Part shown: one piece after another, positions 36,034 to 44,907 of the stretch
Numbering within the stretch: position 1 is the first letter of the stretch
How the letters are laid out: the number at the start of each line of letters is the position of its first letter
Origin: Brucella tritici
GTDB lineage: Bacteria > Pseudomonadota > Alphaproteobacteria > Rhizobiales > Rhizobiaceae
DNA length: 64,000 nt
Direction of reading: 5' to 3'
NCBI RefSeq assembly: GCF_008932295.1
Contig: NZ_WBWA01000001.1
Coordinates: 1 to 64,000 of the forward strand
Made by a program: the position numbers and the translations under genes
The notes under the pieces: model-generated
What the model saw: only the letters and a program-made list of their open reading frames with translations
The model's database searches: none
What the model was told of the DNA's origin: nothing

Positions 36034-37740
36034 TCAGTTCTTAAGCTTCTTGCCGATGGTTTCCGCGACCAGCGCCAGCGAAACGGCTCCCGCATCGGGA
36101 TGACCGATGCTCTTTTCCGCCAACGGTCTCGCCCGACCGAGTTTCGGAGCAAGTGGTGCCGTCGCGTCGGCTGCGACCTTTGCAGTCTCCGCCGCTTTAT
36201 TCCAAGCATCGGCCAGCGTCTTGCCAGATGCAAATTCGCTTTCAAGCGTTTCCACAAAAGGAACAAACGCATCCACCAATGTCTTGTCACCAGGCTTCGC
36301 CCGGCCAAGGATTGTCACTGAATCAAGCGCGCGCCTGCCACCGCGAACGACCGCACCATCATCAATGTTGCCATTGTCGGAAAGCTCCGCGCTCCATGAG
36401 CGCAGCAGAAGTCCCCATAGCGCTCCGGATGTTCCTCCAGCCCGGTCCGCCCAGGCGTCGCCTGCAACAGCCAATACGCTTGCGGTCCCCGCCCCGGCCT
36501 TGACGGCCTGGTCAGCTGCATCTTTTGCAGCCGTAGAGCCACGTCGCATGCCTTGCCCATGATCGCCGTCGCCTGCGAAGGCATCGATGCGACCCAGTTC
36601 TTCTTCGGCCTCGACCAGCACATCGGCGACGGCGTGCAAAATACCCTGCATGCAAACGGCACCGGCACGCCCGGCCTCATCCGCCTGAGCAAAATCGGGC
36701 GCCGCATCCTCGTTGGCAATGACATCGCATGCGGGCTCGACTGTGATCGCTTCGCCGCGACGCAGAACCGGAGTATCGCAAGCTGCCGTCCAATAGCGCT
36801 CGAGTTCGTCATCGAGCCAAAGAAGGGTCAGCGAACAGCCTTGCATGTCAAGACTGGTAACAAACTCACCAGCTTCCGGAGCTACAACGTCAAGACCAGC
36901 TTTTTCCAGCAGCGACGCAATCGCCGTCCACAGGACAAACAGTTCTTCGTACTTGGTTGCACCAAGGCCGTTCAGGATAACACCAACTTTCTGCACGCCT
37001 TTTGGACGCTCTGCCAGAAGCTTCTCCACCAGCAGGCTTGCCAGACCAGAAGCAGGCAAGATCGCCTCTTCCTTGATCCCCGGCTCGCCATGAATGCCGA
37101 GACCAAGCGCCATCTGGCCTTCCGGCACTGTAAAGAGTGGGTGCGGCGCACCCGGCAGTGTGCAGCCTTTAAAGGCGACACCAAACGACACGGTGTTCGC
37201 ATTGGCGTGACGTGACAGCCGTTCGACCTCGTCCAGTGACAGACCGGCTTCGGCAGCCGCGCCCGCAATCTTGAACACAACCAGATCGCCCGCAATTCCG
37301 CGCCGCTTCTCATGCATTTCCGCCGAAGCGCTGGCCACGTCGTCGGTTACAGGCACGATACGAACGTCGATACCCTCGGCACGCAGACGTTCGGCAGCAA
37401 CGCCAAAATTGAGGACATCCCCGGCGTAATTGCCAAAGCCCAGCAGGATACCGCCGCCCTTGTGGGCCTGTCGGCAGACACGCGCCACTGCCGCCGTGGA
37501 AGGCGACGCAAATACGTCGCCTGCGACGGCTGCATCCGCGAGGCCCGGCCCCACATATCCGGCAAACGCCGGGTAATGACCGGAGCCGCCTCCGACGACC
37601 ACAGCGACCTTGCCTTGAGGGACCTTTGTGGAACGAACAACGCCGCCACGCACGTGGCGAACATAGCGGTTATAGATGCTGGCAAACCCGGCAAGAGCGG
37701 TCGAGGCAAACTCCTCCGGCGCGTCGAAAATCGTCGTCAT
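36034..37740 (-). CDS. Fused DhaK-DhaL kinase (dihydroxyacetone/erythrulose kinase family)
   Basis: A 568-residue ATP-dependent kinase with a DhaK domain (about 1-330) that binds the ketose covalently through a histidine, seen in GLGIHGEPGIKEE, and a DhaL nucleotide domain (about 370-568; DAFAGDGDHGQGMRRG and AGGTSGALWG). The VVGGGSGHYPAFAGYVG opening is typical. Members phosphorylate dihydroxyacetone, glyceraldehyde or D-/L-erythrulose. It is the last gene of the TctABC/PdxA cluster, so a four-carbon ketone intermediate is more likely than free dihydroxyacetone. AAGGA precedes ATG 37740. Confidence 0.88.
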   Translation of the reverse strand: MTTIFDAPEEFASTALAGFASIYNRYVRHVRGGVVRSTKVPQGKVAVVVGGGSGHYPAFAGYVGPGLADAAVAGDVFASPSTAAVARVCRQAHKGGGILLGFGNYAGDVLNFGVAAERLRAEGIDVRIVPVTDDVASASAEMHEKRRGIAGDLVVFKIAGAAAEAGLSLDEVERLSRHANANTVSFGVAFKGCTLPGAPHPLFTVPEGQMALGLGIHGEPGIKEEAILPASGLASLLVEKLLAERPKGVQKVGVILNGLGATKYEELFVLWTAIASLLEKAGLDVVAPEAGEFVTSLDMQGCSLTLLWLDDELERYWTAACDTPVLRRGEAITVEPACDVIANEDAAPDFAQADEAGRAGAVCMQGILHAVADVLVEAEEELGRIDAFAGDGDHGQGMRRGSTAAKDAADQAVKAGAGTASVLAVAGDAWADRAGGTSGALWGLLLRSWSAELSDNGNIDDGAVVRGGRRALDSVTILGRAKPGDKTLVDAFVPFVETLESEFASGKTLADAWNKAAETAKVAADATAPLAPKLGRARPLAEKSIGHPDAGAVSLALVAETIGKKLKN

Positions 37741-37764
37741 TGAAACAGTCCTTGGTCTGGGTCA

Positions 37765-38733
37765 TTAGCCGCGTGGCAGGATGCGGCGCAGGTAGTCACG
37801 ATTTGTAGCCGAAACGGAAAGCCCGTCGCCACCATAATGTTCGCATAAAAACGGGCTGGCAAATCCGTGATCCAGCGCCATTCTGATCGCTGCACGATAA
37901 TTGATGATCCCGCTTTCGAGGGGAGCAGGATGTGTGACGATAACACCGGAGGCTGGATCTTCTGCACGGGTGTAGTTCTTGACGTGCCAGAATTTTGCGT
38001 AAGGCGCGACCTTCTCCATCATCTGCTGCCAATGCTCGACCGGACGGTGCAGACGAATGAGATTACCCAGATCGGCATTGATCCCGACACTATCGAGGCC
38101 GACTTCCTCGACAAAACGAACCGAACTGTCCGCAGTACCGAGATAAGTATCCTCATACATTTCAAGAGACAGCTCTATGCCAAGCTCCTCTGCGTGGCGA
38201 CCGAGTTCGCGAATTCGTTCAACAGCCTTGTTCCAGACAGCCGGATCGTCCGGGTTCTTCGCTCCGTCGACCGTCCAGAACCATAATGCCTGTTTCTGCG
38301 CGTCTGTCAGCGGTTCAAAAAGCCCGAAAGAAACGCAACTGGCACCGATTTCCTTTGCCGTGTCGATAACCCTGTGCCCATAGGCCAGATATTCATCGCC
38401 ATGTTGTGCATCGATCACGCTGCGCCGCGAAGTCGAAATCGCAGGAATAGTGAAACCAAGCGATTTGGCGGCCGCCACAAATTCATCAAGACGAGGGGGT
38501 GGCAAATCCGCCAGCCGCAACCAGCTGTCAGTCGGATCGAGTTCGGTAAACCCTGCATCCGCAACGTCGGACAAAGTACGAGCCCAATCTTCTGCCGACT
38601 GATCCTGCACCGAACTGCCATCCGGCAGCATATTGGGATACTGGATCATCGCTGCCGCAATTGGCCAGTTTTTGCGTGTCCATTTCGAAGTCGTCTGTTT
38701 CAACTTACATTCCCGTTCTATTGAGTAATCCAT
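37765..38733 (-). CDS. Sugar phosphate isomerase/epimerase-type TIM barrel
   Basis: A 322-residue protein of the xylose-isomerase-like TIM-barrel superfamily. Likely divalent-metal ligands are Glu in LSLEMYED, Asp in VGINADLGN, His in KFWHVKNY and Glu in FLCEHYGG. Family members isomerise or epimerise keto-sugars or sugar acids (hydroxypyruvate isomerase, OtnI, tagatose epimerase). It lies 5 bases after the tctA stop and 24 before dhaKL, so it should act on the imported compound or an intermediate. The specific reaction is not evident. Confidence 0.82.
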   Translation of the reverse strand: MDYSIERECKLKQTTSKWTRKNWPIAAAMIQYPNMLPDGSSVQDQSAEDWARTLSDVADAGFTELDPTDSWLRLADLPPPRLDEFVAAAKSLGFTIPAISTSRRSVIDAQHGDEYLAYGHRVIDTAKEIGASCVSFGLFEPLTDAQKQALWFWTVDGAKNPDDPAVWNKAVERIRELGRHAEELGIELSLEMYEDTYLGTADSSVRFVEEVGLDSVGINADLGNLIRLHRPVEHWQQMMEKVAPYAKFWHVKNYTRAEDPASGVIVTHPAPLESGIINYRAAIRMALDHGFASPFLCEHYGGDGLSVSATNRDYLRRILPRG

Positions 38734-38738
38734 CGAAA

Positions 38739-40268
38739 TCAGGCCACGTTACCCTTACCGGAGGGCATTTCGGGTTTCCGGCTACGCAGTTTGCCAATGC
38801 CCCAGAAGATCGCGGGCGAGACAAGCAGGAAGACGCCGAGCGTCATCAGCGACGCAACCAAACCATTCGACCAGAATATCGAAAGCTCACCGTTAGACAT
38901 CATCATCGACTGACGGAAGGCATCTTCTGCCTTATCGCCCAGAACCATGGCGAGAACCAACGGTGCCAATGGATAGTCAAGTTTCTTAAAGATATAGCCC
39001 AGCACACCAAATGCGATCACCAGCCAGACGTCGGCTATCGAGTTGGCGACCTGATAAGCGCCAGAGAAAATGACCGCGACAATAATCGGTCCAATGATCG
39101 AGAACGGCACGCGCAGGATAGATGCGTAGAGCGGTACAGTCGCAATTACCAGAATGACGGCAACAATATTGCCGAGATACATGGAGGCAATCAGGCCCCA
39201 GACGAAATCCGGGCGATCCGTGAACAATGTCGGGCCAGGAGTGAGGCCCCAGATCATCAGGCCGCCCATCATCACAGCAGCGGTAGCCGAGCCCGGCACA
39301 CCAAGTGCCAGCATGGGGAGAAGCGCAGATGTACCTGCCGAATGGTCCGCAGTTTCCGGCGCCACAATACCGCGTGGGTCTCCCTGGCCGAACTTCGACT
39401 TATCGCGAGCGGAACGACGAGCCACACCGTAGCTCATAAAGGATGCAGCCGTTGGCCCGGCGGGCGTTATGCCCATCCAGATACCGATCAGCGTTGAGCG
39501 CGCAAGCGTGAACCAGTAGCGCGGCATTTCAAGAAGCGTACGCCCAATCTCACCGAGACGCACCCGTGCCTTGATGCCGTCAAAGCGTAACCCCTCCTCC
39601 GTCGTCAGCAACAGTTCGCCGATCCCGAACAGGCCCATCACGGCAATCAGAAAGGAAATACCCTTGATGAGTTCCGGTATTTCGAATGTCAGGCGCAAGT
39701 TACCGGAGATCGTGTCCATGCCCACCGAAGCAAAAGCAAAACCGATCATCATAGAAACGAGTGCCTTGAAAGGCGATTGAGCGCCCATGGATATGAAGCT
39801 GGCAAAAGCCAGAAAATAGACAGCGAAATATTCCGGTGATGAAAACCGCAGGGCGAAATTGGCGACCCAGCTCGAAAGCAGTGTAATCATCACCACGCCA
39901 GCCAGTGCGCCGATACCAGCCGAAACGAATGCCAGCGTCAGGGCGCGGCTCGCATGTCCGGCCTTCGCCATCGGATATCCATCGAAAGTGGTGGCAACGG
40001 ACGAAGGCTCGCCTGGAATATTGAACAGAATGGACGTGGTCGATCCACCGAACAATGCCCCCCAATACATACAGGAAAGCAGAATAATCGCGGAGATAGG
40101 GTCCATCGTGAATGTTAGCGGCAAAAGCAGGGAAACACCGTTGGGCGCGCCCAAACCCGGCAGGACACCTACCAGAATTCCTAGCGTCACACCCAGCATC
40201 ATCAGCAGAACATGATTGAAACTGAGTATGTGGGCGAAGCCATCCATCAGGAGACTGAAATTTTCCAT
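38739..40268 (-). CDS. tctA: Tripartite tricarboxylate transporter large permease TctA
   Basis: A 509-residue inner-membrane protein with about 11-12 helices. The family block GVLPGLGAPNGVSLLLPLTF near residue 35 and GALFGGSTTSILFNIPGEPSSVAT near 70 are diagnostic, as is PAGPTAASFMSYG later. It forms the main channel of a secondary importer with the TctB and TctC proteins encoded upstream. The family carries carboxylates such as citrate, tartrate or other hydroxy-acids; the neighbouring PdxA-like and DhaKL enzymes point to a sugar acid. Confidence 0.95.
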   Translation of the reverse strand: MENFSLLMDGFAHILSFNHVLLMMLGVTLGILVGVLPGLGAPNGVSLLLPLTFTMDPISAIILLSCMYWGALFGGSTTSILFNIPGEPSSVATTFDGYPMAKAGHASRALTLAFVSAGIGALAGVVMITLLSSWVANFALRFSSPEYFAVYFLAFASFISMGAQSPFKALVSMMIGFAFASVGMDTISGNLRLTFEIPELIKGISFLIAVMGLFGIGELLLTTEEGLRFDGIKARVRLGEIGRTLLEMPRYWFTLARSTLIGIWMGITPAGPTAASFMSYGVARRSARDKSKFGQGDPRGIVAPETADHSAGTSALLPMLALGVPGSATAAVMMGGLMIWGLTPGPTLFTDRPDFVWGLIASMYLGNIVAVILVIATVPLYASILRVPFSIIGPIIVAVIFSGAYQVANSIADVWLVIAFGVLGYIFKKLDYPLAPLVLAMVLGDKAEDAFRQSMMMSNGELSIFWSNGLVASLMTLGVFLLVSPAIFWGIGKLRSRKPEMPSGKGNVA

Positions 40269-40301
40269 GTCTTTCCTCCAAAGACATCGGACTTTCCGGT
40301 A

Positions 40302-40802
40302 TCAATAAATGCCGAAGAAAGCCTCGACCGGGCCTTTAAGGAGCGGAACCTTGAAGCCGATTTCAAAAATGACGAAAAAGAAGAGGGAAACGGCAATACC
40401 GGCTGGCACGGAAGCCCACCACTTGTAGCGTCCCTGAAACATCATCGCTCCAGCGATGTAGAGTGCCGTGCCGACATAAAGTCCGAGAACCGTGGATATG
40501 GCAGCGAAGGCAACCAGCGGCAAGGCGAAACCGAGAACCGGCTTCAACCGGGAGAGTTCAACAAAGACTTCTCCGCTGCCACGATGTTTAATAAATGCAA
40601 CAACGAGATTGACCGCACTTCCGAACATGATCAGCAGTCCGATGTAGAACGGGAAATAACCCGCATCCGGCCCCATTTCCGTCCAGCCTGTACCAGCCTG
40701 TTGTGAGCCGTAACAGACCGCCGCTCCCAGCGCGCCTGTCAGGAGAGCAACGCCCGCTTCGATGACGAATCGGGAAACGCCGCCTTCACCTTTCTCACTC
40801 AT
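40302..40802 (-). CDS. tctB: Tripartite tricarboxylate transporter small permease TctB
   Basis: A 166-residue membrane protein with four predicted helices (for example VALLTGALGAAVCYGS, YFPFYIGLLIMFGSAV, VLGFALPLVAFAAIST and AGIAVSLFFFVIFEIGF). The GPDAGYFPFYIGL motif is the TctB hallmark. ATG 40802 follows GGAG by nine bases and replaces a longer frame that would start 26 codons upstream inside the gap to tctC. It pairs with TctA. Confidence 0.88.
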   Translation of the reverse strand: MSEKGEGGVSRFVIEAGVALLTGALGAAVCYGSQQAGTGWTEMGPDAGYFPFYIGLLIMFGSAVNLVVAFIKHRGSGEVFVELSRLKPVLGFALPLVAFAAISTVLGLYVGTALYIAGAMMFQGRYKWWASVPAGIAVSLFFFVIFEIGFKVPLLKGPVEAFFGIY

Positions 40803-40864
40803 GGGATGAGCTCCTTCGATGAATGATGCAGACGCCATTGGCGTCTGCATGAATGCACAAAACG

Positions 40865-41854
40865 TCAGTTGGCAAGCCAACCTTCTCGCTTCAACACGGC
40901 CGTTACCGCTGTTTCATCGTTCTTGATAAAGGATGAGAGTTCATTACCGCTCATATAGGCGGCAGATTGCGAACTATCGGCAAGATACTTCGCCCATTCA
41001 GGTGTCTCGGCAACCTTCTTGAGTATGCCTGCATAGTAATCGACGACGTCCTGATCGACACCTGCGGGAAGCCATACCGTGCGTGGCATGGAGTAATTTT
41101 CGATAGCGATCCCTGCTTCCTTGCAGGTCGGGATGTCGCTCCATCCCATATCGCCAGCAACCTTGCCATCACCCTTGAGTTTTTCACCCTTGAAGACGCA
41201 AAGCGGCTTCACCATGCCCGCCTGCCATTGACCGAGGTTCTCACTCGGATTGTTGACATTGGCTGCAATGTGCTCGCCCGCGAGCTGAACAGCGGCTTCG
41301 CCACCGCTTTTGAACGGGATATAGCCGAGTTTCGAACCCGTGGCATCGTTGATCATGGATGTCAAAATCTGGTCAACGTCTTTGGACTGACTGCCGCCAA
41401 CCTTCATGTCCGCATCATCTTTCGCCTTGGCGATAAACTCTGCGGCCGTCTTGAAGTCAGACTTTCCGTTGACCCAAAGAATGAATTCGTCCGAAGCAAG
41501 CGCCGAGACTGGGAGCAAATCTGCCGACTTATAAGGAACTTTGGCGCGTACTGGCAAAAGGTAGGCGTTGTTCGTGCCGAAGGCGAGCTTGTATGGATCG
41601 CCCTTATAGCCAGCAGTATAGACAAAGCCTTCCGCCCCGCCTGCGCTGCCCTTGTTTGTGACGACGATTGGCGCACTCATCAGGTCATATTTGCCGATGA
41701 TCGACTGGATCGTACGCGCGAAAATATCCGTACCGCCGCCCGGTCCGGCTGTCACGACAAACTCCACAGGCCGTGTCGGTTCAAATGCCAGGGCAGATGA
41801 TGCGATCACTGCCACCCCCGCTGCCAGGCATGCGATATGTAGAGACTTCTTCAT
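40865..41854 (-). CDS. tctC: Tripartite tricarboxylate transporter binding protein TctC
   Basis: A 329-residue periplasmic binding protein with a Sec signal peptide (MKKSLHIACLAAGVAVIASS, cleavage after ALA near residue 23). The mature start FEPTRPVEFVVTAGPGGGTDIFAR is the TctC/Bug signature, in which the glycine-rich loop holds the carboxylate of the ligand. It delivers the substrate to TctAB. Position directly behind the PdxA-like gene suggests that both belong to the same catabolic operon. Confidence 0.95.
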   Translation of the reverse strand: MKKSLHIACLAAGVAVIASSALAFEPTRPVEFVVTAGPGGGTDIFARTIQSIIGKYDLMSAPIVVTNKGSAGGAEGFVYTAGYKGDPYKLAFGTNNAYLLPVRAKVPYKSADLLPVSALASDEFILWVNGKSDFKTAAEFIAKAKDDADMKVGGSQSKDVDQILTSMINDATGSKLGYIPFKSGGEAAVQLAGEHIAANVNNPSENLGQWQAGMVKPLCVFKGEKLKGDGKVAGDMGWSDIPTCKEAGIAIENYSMPRTVWLPAGVDQDVVDYYAGILKKVAETPEWAKYLADSSQSAAYMSGNELSSFIKNDETAVTAVLKREGWLAN

Positions 41855-41919
41855 GGTCTATCCTCCCAGTTAAGCGGCACGGGCCTCCCCCCATGCCGAT
41901 AGTGTCAAAATGTCGAAAA

Positions 41920-42951
41920 TCAGGCAGCGTCTGAAAGTGCAGCCGCTCTTTTCGCCATTCGTGCCGCGAGTAGGATTGCTTCGCGCGTGGCTCCCACGTC
42001 GGCGATGCCCTTCCCGGCAATATCGTAGGCAGTGCCATGGGCAGGCGTGCAGAGCGGGAATGGCAATCCACCCATCATTGTCACGCCTTTGTCGAACCCC
42101 ATCAGCTTCATCGCGATCTGCCCCTGATCGTGATACATGGTCAGTACCGCCTGAAAGCCATCCTTCAGAGCACGCAGGAACACTGTGTCAGCCGGGAACG
42201 GACCATCGACATCGAACCCCTTGGTCTTCGCTGCCTTGACGGCAGGTTCAATGATGTCGATTTCTTCCATGCCAAAGCTGCCGCCGTCGCCAGCATGTGG
42301 ATTGAGCCCAGCCACTGCAATCTTCGGATTGTCATATCCCGCCTTCTTCAAGCACATCCAGGCCAGTTCCAGCTCGGCGAGAATTCCTTCAACAGTCAGG
42401 GTCGAGGCCACATCCTTGAGCGGAATATGCGACGTCACGCGCGCGTTCCAGACTTTCTCCAGAACGTTGAACTCACGCACCTTGCCTGTGAAGCTCAGCA
42501 CATCCGCAACAAAGCGGATTTCGTCGTCGTAACCCGGATAGGCAAACCGCATGGCCTGCTTGTTGAATGGCGTAAAGCAAACAGCCTGCGCATGTCCGGC
42601 ATCAGCAAATTTCAATGCAGTACGAAAGTTCTGAGTTGCAAAAGTTCCGCCGACCAACGTGGCTTCACTACACACAACATCCTTCGGATCGAGATTTTTC
42701 AAGTCAACGAAGACGTGTTTGCCGACCGGCATGTTAGGCGCATTTTCGAGAGTGGAATCCTGCAGATCAAGCTCAACACCCGCTATACGCGCACCTTCGT
42801 CCAGAACGCGGCGATCACCAAAGACGATGATATGCGCTTCTTTTCGGACATCCGGCAAAGCGAGGAGACGTGCCGTCAGCTCGGGACTGACACCGGCTGG
42901 ATCCCCCATTGCAAGCGCAATTACGCTCGGTTCAGCGCCAGTAACGGTCAT
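41920..42951 (-). CDS. PdxA-like 4-phospho-hydroxyacid dehydrogenase (PdxA2 type)
   Basis: A 343-residue NAD-dependent, metal-dependent oxidative decarboxylase of the PdxA family. Metal-binding histidines lie in ARVTSHIPL, LNPHAGDGG and TMYHDQGQI; ALAMGDPAGVSPEL opens the protein. Classical PdxA acts on 4-phospho-hydroxythreonine for vitamin B6; the PdxA2 relatives act on 4-phospho-threonate or -erythronate, yielding dihydroxyacetone phosphate and CO2. Its place in front of tctCBA and away from vitamin B6 genes favours the catabolic type. GAGGAGG six bases before ATG 42951 sets the start. It is divergent from the GntR gene. Confidence 0.88.
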   Translation of the reverse strand: MTVTGAEPSVIALAMGDPAGVSPELTARLLALPDVRKEAHIIVFGDRRVLDEGARIAGVELDLQDSTLENAPNMPVGKHVFVDLKNLDPKDVVCSEATLVGGTFATQNFRTALKFADAGHAQAVCFTPFNKQAMRFAYPGYDDEIRFVADVLSFTGKVREFNVLEKVWNARVTSHIPLKDVASTLTVEGILAELELAWMCLKKAGYDNPKIAVAGLNPHAGDGGSFGMEEIDIIEPAVKAAKTKGFDVDGPFPADTVFLRALKDGFQAVLTMYHDQGQIAMKLMGFDKGVTMMGGLPFPLCTPAHGTAYDIAGKGIADVGATREAILLAARMAKRAAALSDAA

Positions 42952-42968
42952 TAGCATCCTCCTCATCT

Positions 42969-43039
42969 GCATTTTGTATGCAGCATGCATATGACATCCA
43001 CCCACGTGACGCAAGCATTTTGTATTCTGTATGCAGCAT
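42969..43039. promoter_or_regulatory. Candidate GntR operator repeats
   Basis: The words GCATTTTGTAT (42969-42979 and 43015-43025) and TGTATGCAGCAT (42975-42986 and 43028-43039) each occur twice, and TATGCA-GCA-TGCATA (42977-42991) is a perfect inverted repeat. The repeats lie in the divergent gap between the pdxA-like and GntR genes and are likely binding sites of the latter. Confidence 0.55.
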
Positions 43040-43127
43040 TTTATATTGACGGTTGAGAACAGGCCAGCCATCTTCGCCTCAAACGGTGAGGTGAGGATTC
43101 GAGCTCACTCTTTGAGAAAAAAGGCCG

Positions 43128-43811
43128 ATGGACGAAATTCAGAAAAACGAACAAGCCGAAAACGGCTCACAAGCGTTCCGCCGTACTGCCTTGCACGATA
43201 TGCTCGTCAACCATCTGCGCGACATGATTATTGAAGGGCAGCTGGAGCCAGGCACGCGCCTGCATGAAGGCCAGCTTGGAGAACAACTCGGCGTGTCCCG
43301 GACGCCGCTGCGTGAAGCTATCAAGTATCTGGCCAGCGAGGGATTGGTTGAGCTTGTTCCAAGCCGCGGCGCAGTTGTGAAACGGTTCAGTGCAGCTGAT
43401 GTCAGGGACATGCTCACAGTCCTGCGCACGCTGGAAGAACTTGCTGGTAAACTCGCCTGCGAGCTTGCTACCGACAAGGAAATTGCTGAGGTTCGTTCAC
43501 TGCACGATGCAATGATCGAGCGCTACAAGCATGCCGACCGACTGCAATATTACAAACTGAACCAGCAGATTCATCTTGCCATCGTTCGTCTTGCCAAAAA
43601 CCCGACGCTGGCAGACATTCACCAGATGCTGCAGACACGATTGAAACGAATCCGTTTCGTCGGCCACGAAGGCGCCGAAAAATGGGCGGCGGCTGTATCA
43701 GAGCACCAGGAAATGATCGAGGCGCTGGAAGCCCGCGACGCGACCCGACTGTCTGAAGTACTGGGACGCCATTTGACCAAAGCATGGGAGCGCGTACGCG
43801 ACTCGATGTAA
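43128..43811 (+). CDS. GntR family regulator, FCD subfamily
   Basis: A 227-residue regulator with an N-terminal winged helix (about residues 15-80; GEQLGVSRTPLREAIKYLASEG is the recognition part) and a C-terminal all-helical FCD ligand domain with metal-binding-type histidines (for example in SEHQEMIEAL). It probably represses the divergent pdxA-tctCBA-isomerase-dhaKL operon until its hydroxy-acid inducer binds. ATG 43128 is preceded by AAGG. The repeats at 42969-43039 are the likely sites. Confidence 0.92.
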   Translation: MDEIQKNEQAENGSQAFRRTALHDMLVNHLRDMIIEGQLEPGTRLHEGQLGEQLGVSRTPLREAIKYLASEGLVELVPSRGAVVKRFSAADVRDMLTVLRTLEELAGKLACELATDKEIAEVRSLHDAMIERYKHADRLQYYKLNQQIHLAIVRLAKNPTLADIHQMLQTRLKRIRFVGHEGAEKWAAAVSEHQEMIEALEARDATRLSEVLGRHLTKAWERVRDSM

Positions 43812-43961
43812 AGGCACCGGACGTCTCGTTTGTCTGTCCGCCGCTATCGGCCAGATCATCGTTTGATCGAAAACATCAGATGAAGTCTATCTCAATCCAA
43901 TCGGATCGCGTTATAGATAGGCTGTGAACTTTTTTGCTTATCTGATGTATCGGTGCAGACT

Positions 43962-44903
43962 ATGGAACTGAAATGGCTTGAAGATTTCGTCAGTCTTGCA
44001 GAGCACAAGAGCTATTCTCGCGCGGCAGGTGACCGCAATATCACGCAGTCTGCCCTCAGCAAGCGCATCAAGCAACTGGAAGACTGGATTGGCCTCCCCC
44101 TGATCGACCGCTCTTCGAATCCTATTGGCTTGACGAAGGCAGGAGAGTGTTTTCTTCCGCGAGCACACGATGCTCTTGAAATGCTGCTTACCGCCCGTAA
44201 GACCGTCAGCGACGGTTATAGCGCATCGTGGGAAATCATTTCTTTTGCTACACTCAATACGCTGTCACTCACATTCTTTCCACACTGGATGGCGCAGATT
44301 GAAGCCTCCGGCGCGTCATTCCGTGCCCGTTTTGCCGATCCGCATTCATCATTCGTCGGAAATATTTCCACGCTTGTCAGCGGGCACTGCGACTTCTTCC
44401 TGACTTATGCGCATCCGGCAGTTCCACAGATGGATGATCTTGGCGGTTATCCGTTTTTGGCACTGGGCACCGAGAGGGTCATCCCTGTATCCGCTCCTGC
44501 GCCGAATGGACAGGCCTTGCATAGCCTGAAGGAAAAGTCGCTACCGATCGACTTCCTCAGCTATCGTGGCAACTCGTTCTTTTCCCTCGCACTACCCTGG
44601 TTGTTTGAGAAACATGGTTTCGAATTGAACACGGTTTACGAAAACGGAATGTCTGTTGCGCTCAAGGCAATGGCGGTCTCCGGACATGGTGTTGCATGGA
44701 TACCGGAAAGCCTTGTCGACGATGAACTCAAGCGTGGCGTGCTCGTCCGCGCCGGTGAAACAAACACCGATCTGTTGATTGAAATCCGCGTTTACCGAAC
44801 ACCCCAATTCAGGAACAAGCAGGCGGAACTCTTCTGGCGTCGTGCCTCGCAACTGGTTGCCCAGAAAAATGGCCACAACGCCGGAAGTTTTACGCCGAAT
44901 TAA
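43962..44903 (+). CDS. LysR family transcriptional regulator
   Basis: A 313-residue regulator with the standard LysR helix-turn-helix (ELKWLEDFVSLAEHKSYSRA then ITQSALSKRIKQLEDWIG) and a substrate-binding C-terminal domain. ATG 43962 is chosen because it matches the usual start of the family; a GTG at 43953 is in frame. It runs convergent to the MmgE/PrpD gene, whose stop lies 4 bases away, so its target promoter is not obvious: the peptide-importer operon is the nearest candidate. The inverted pair ACATCAGAT (from 43873) and ATCTGATGT (up to 43948) ahead of it may be an autoregulatory site. Confidence 0.9.
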   Translation: MELKWLEDFVSLAEHKSYSRAAGDRNITQSALSKRIKQLEDWIGLPLIDRSSNPIGLTKAGECFLPRAHDALEMLLTARKTVSDGYSASWEIISFATLNTLSLTFFPHWMAQIEASGASFRARFADPHSSFVGNISTLVSGHCDFFLTYAHPAVPQMDDLGGYPFLALGTERVIPVSAPAPNGQALHSLKEKSLPIDFLSYRGNSFFSLALPWLFEKHGFELNTVYENGMSVALKAMAVSGHGVAWIPESLVDDELKRGVLVRAGETNTDLLIEIRVYRTPQFRNKQAELFWRRASQLVAQKNGHNAGSFTPN

Positions 44904-44907
44904 GACA

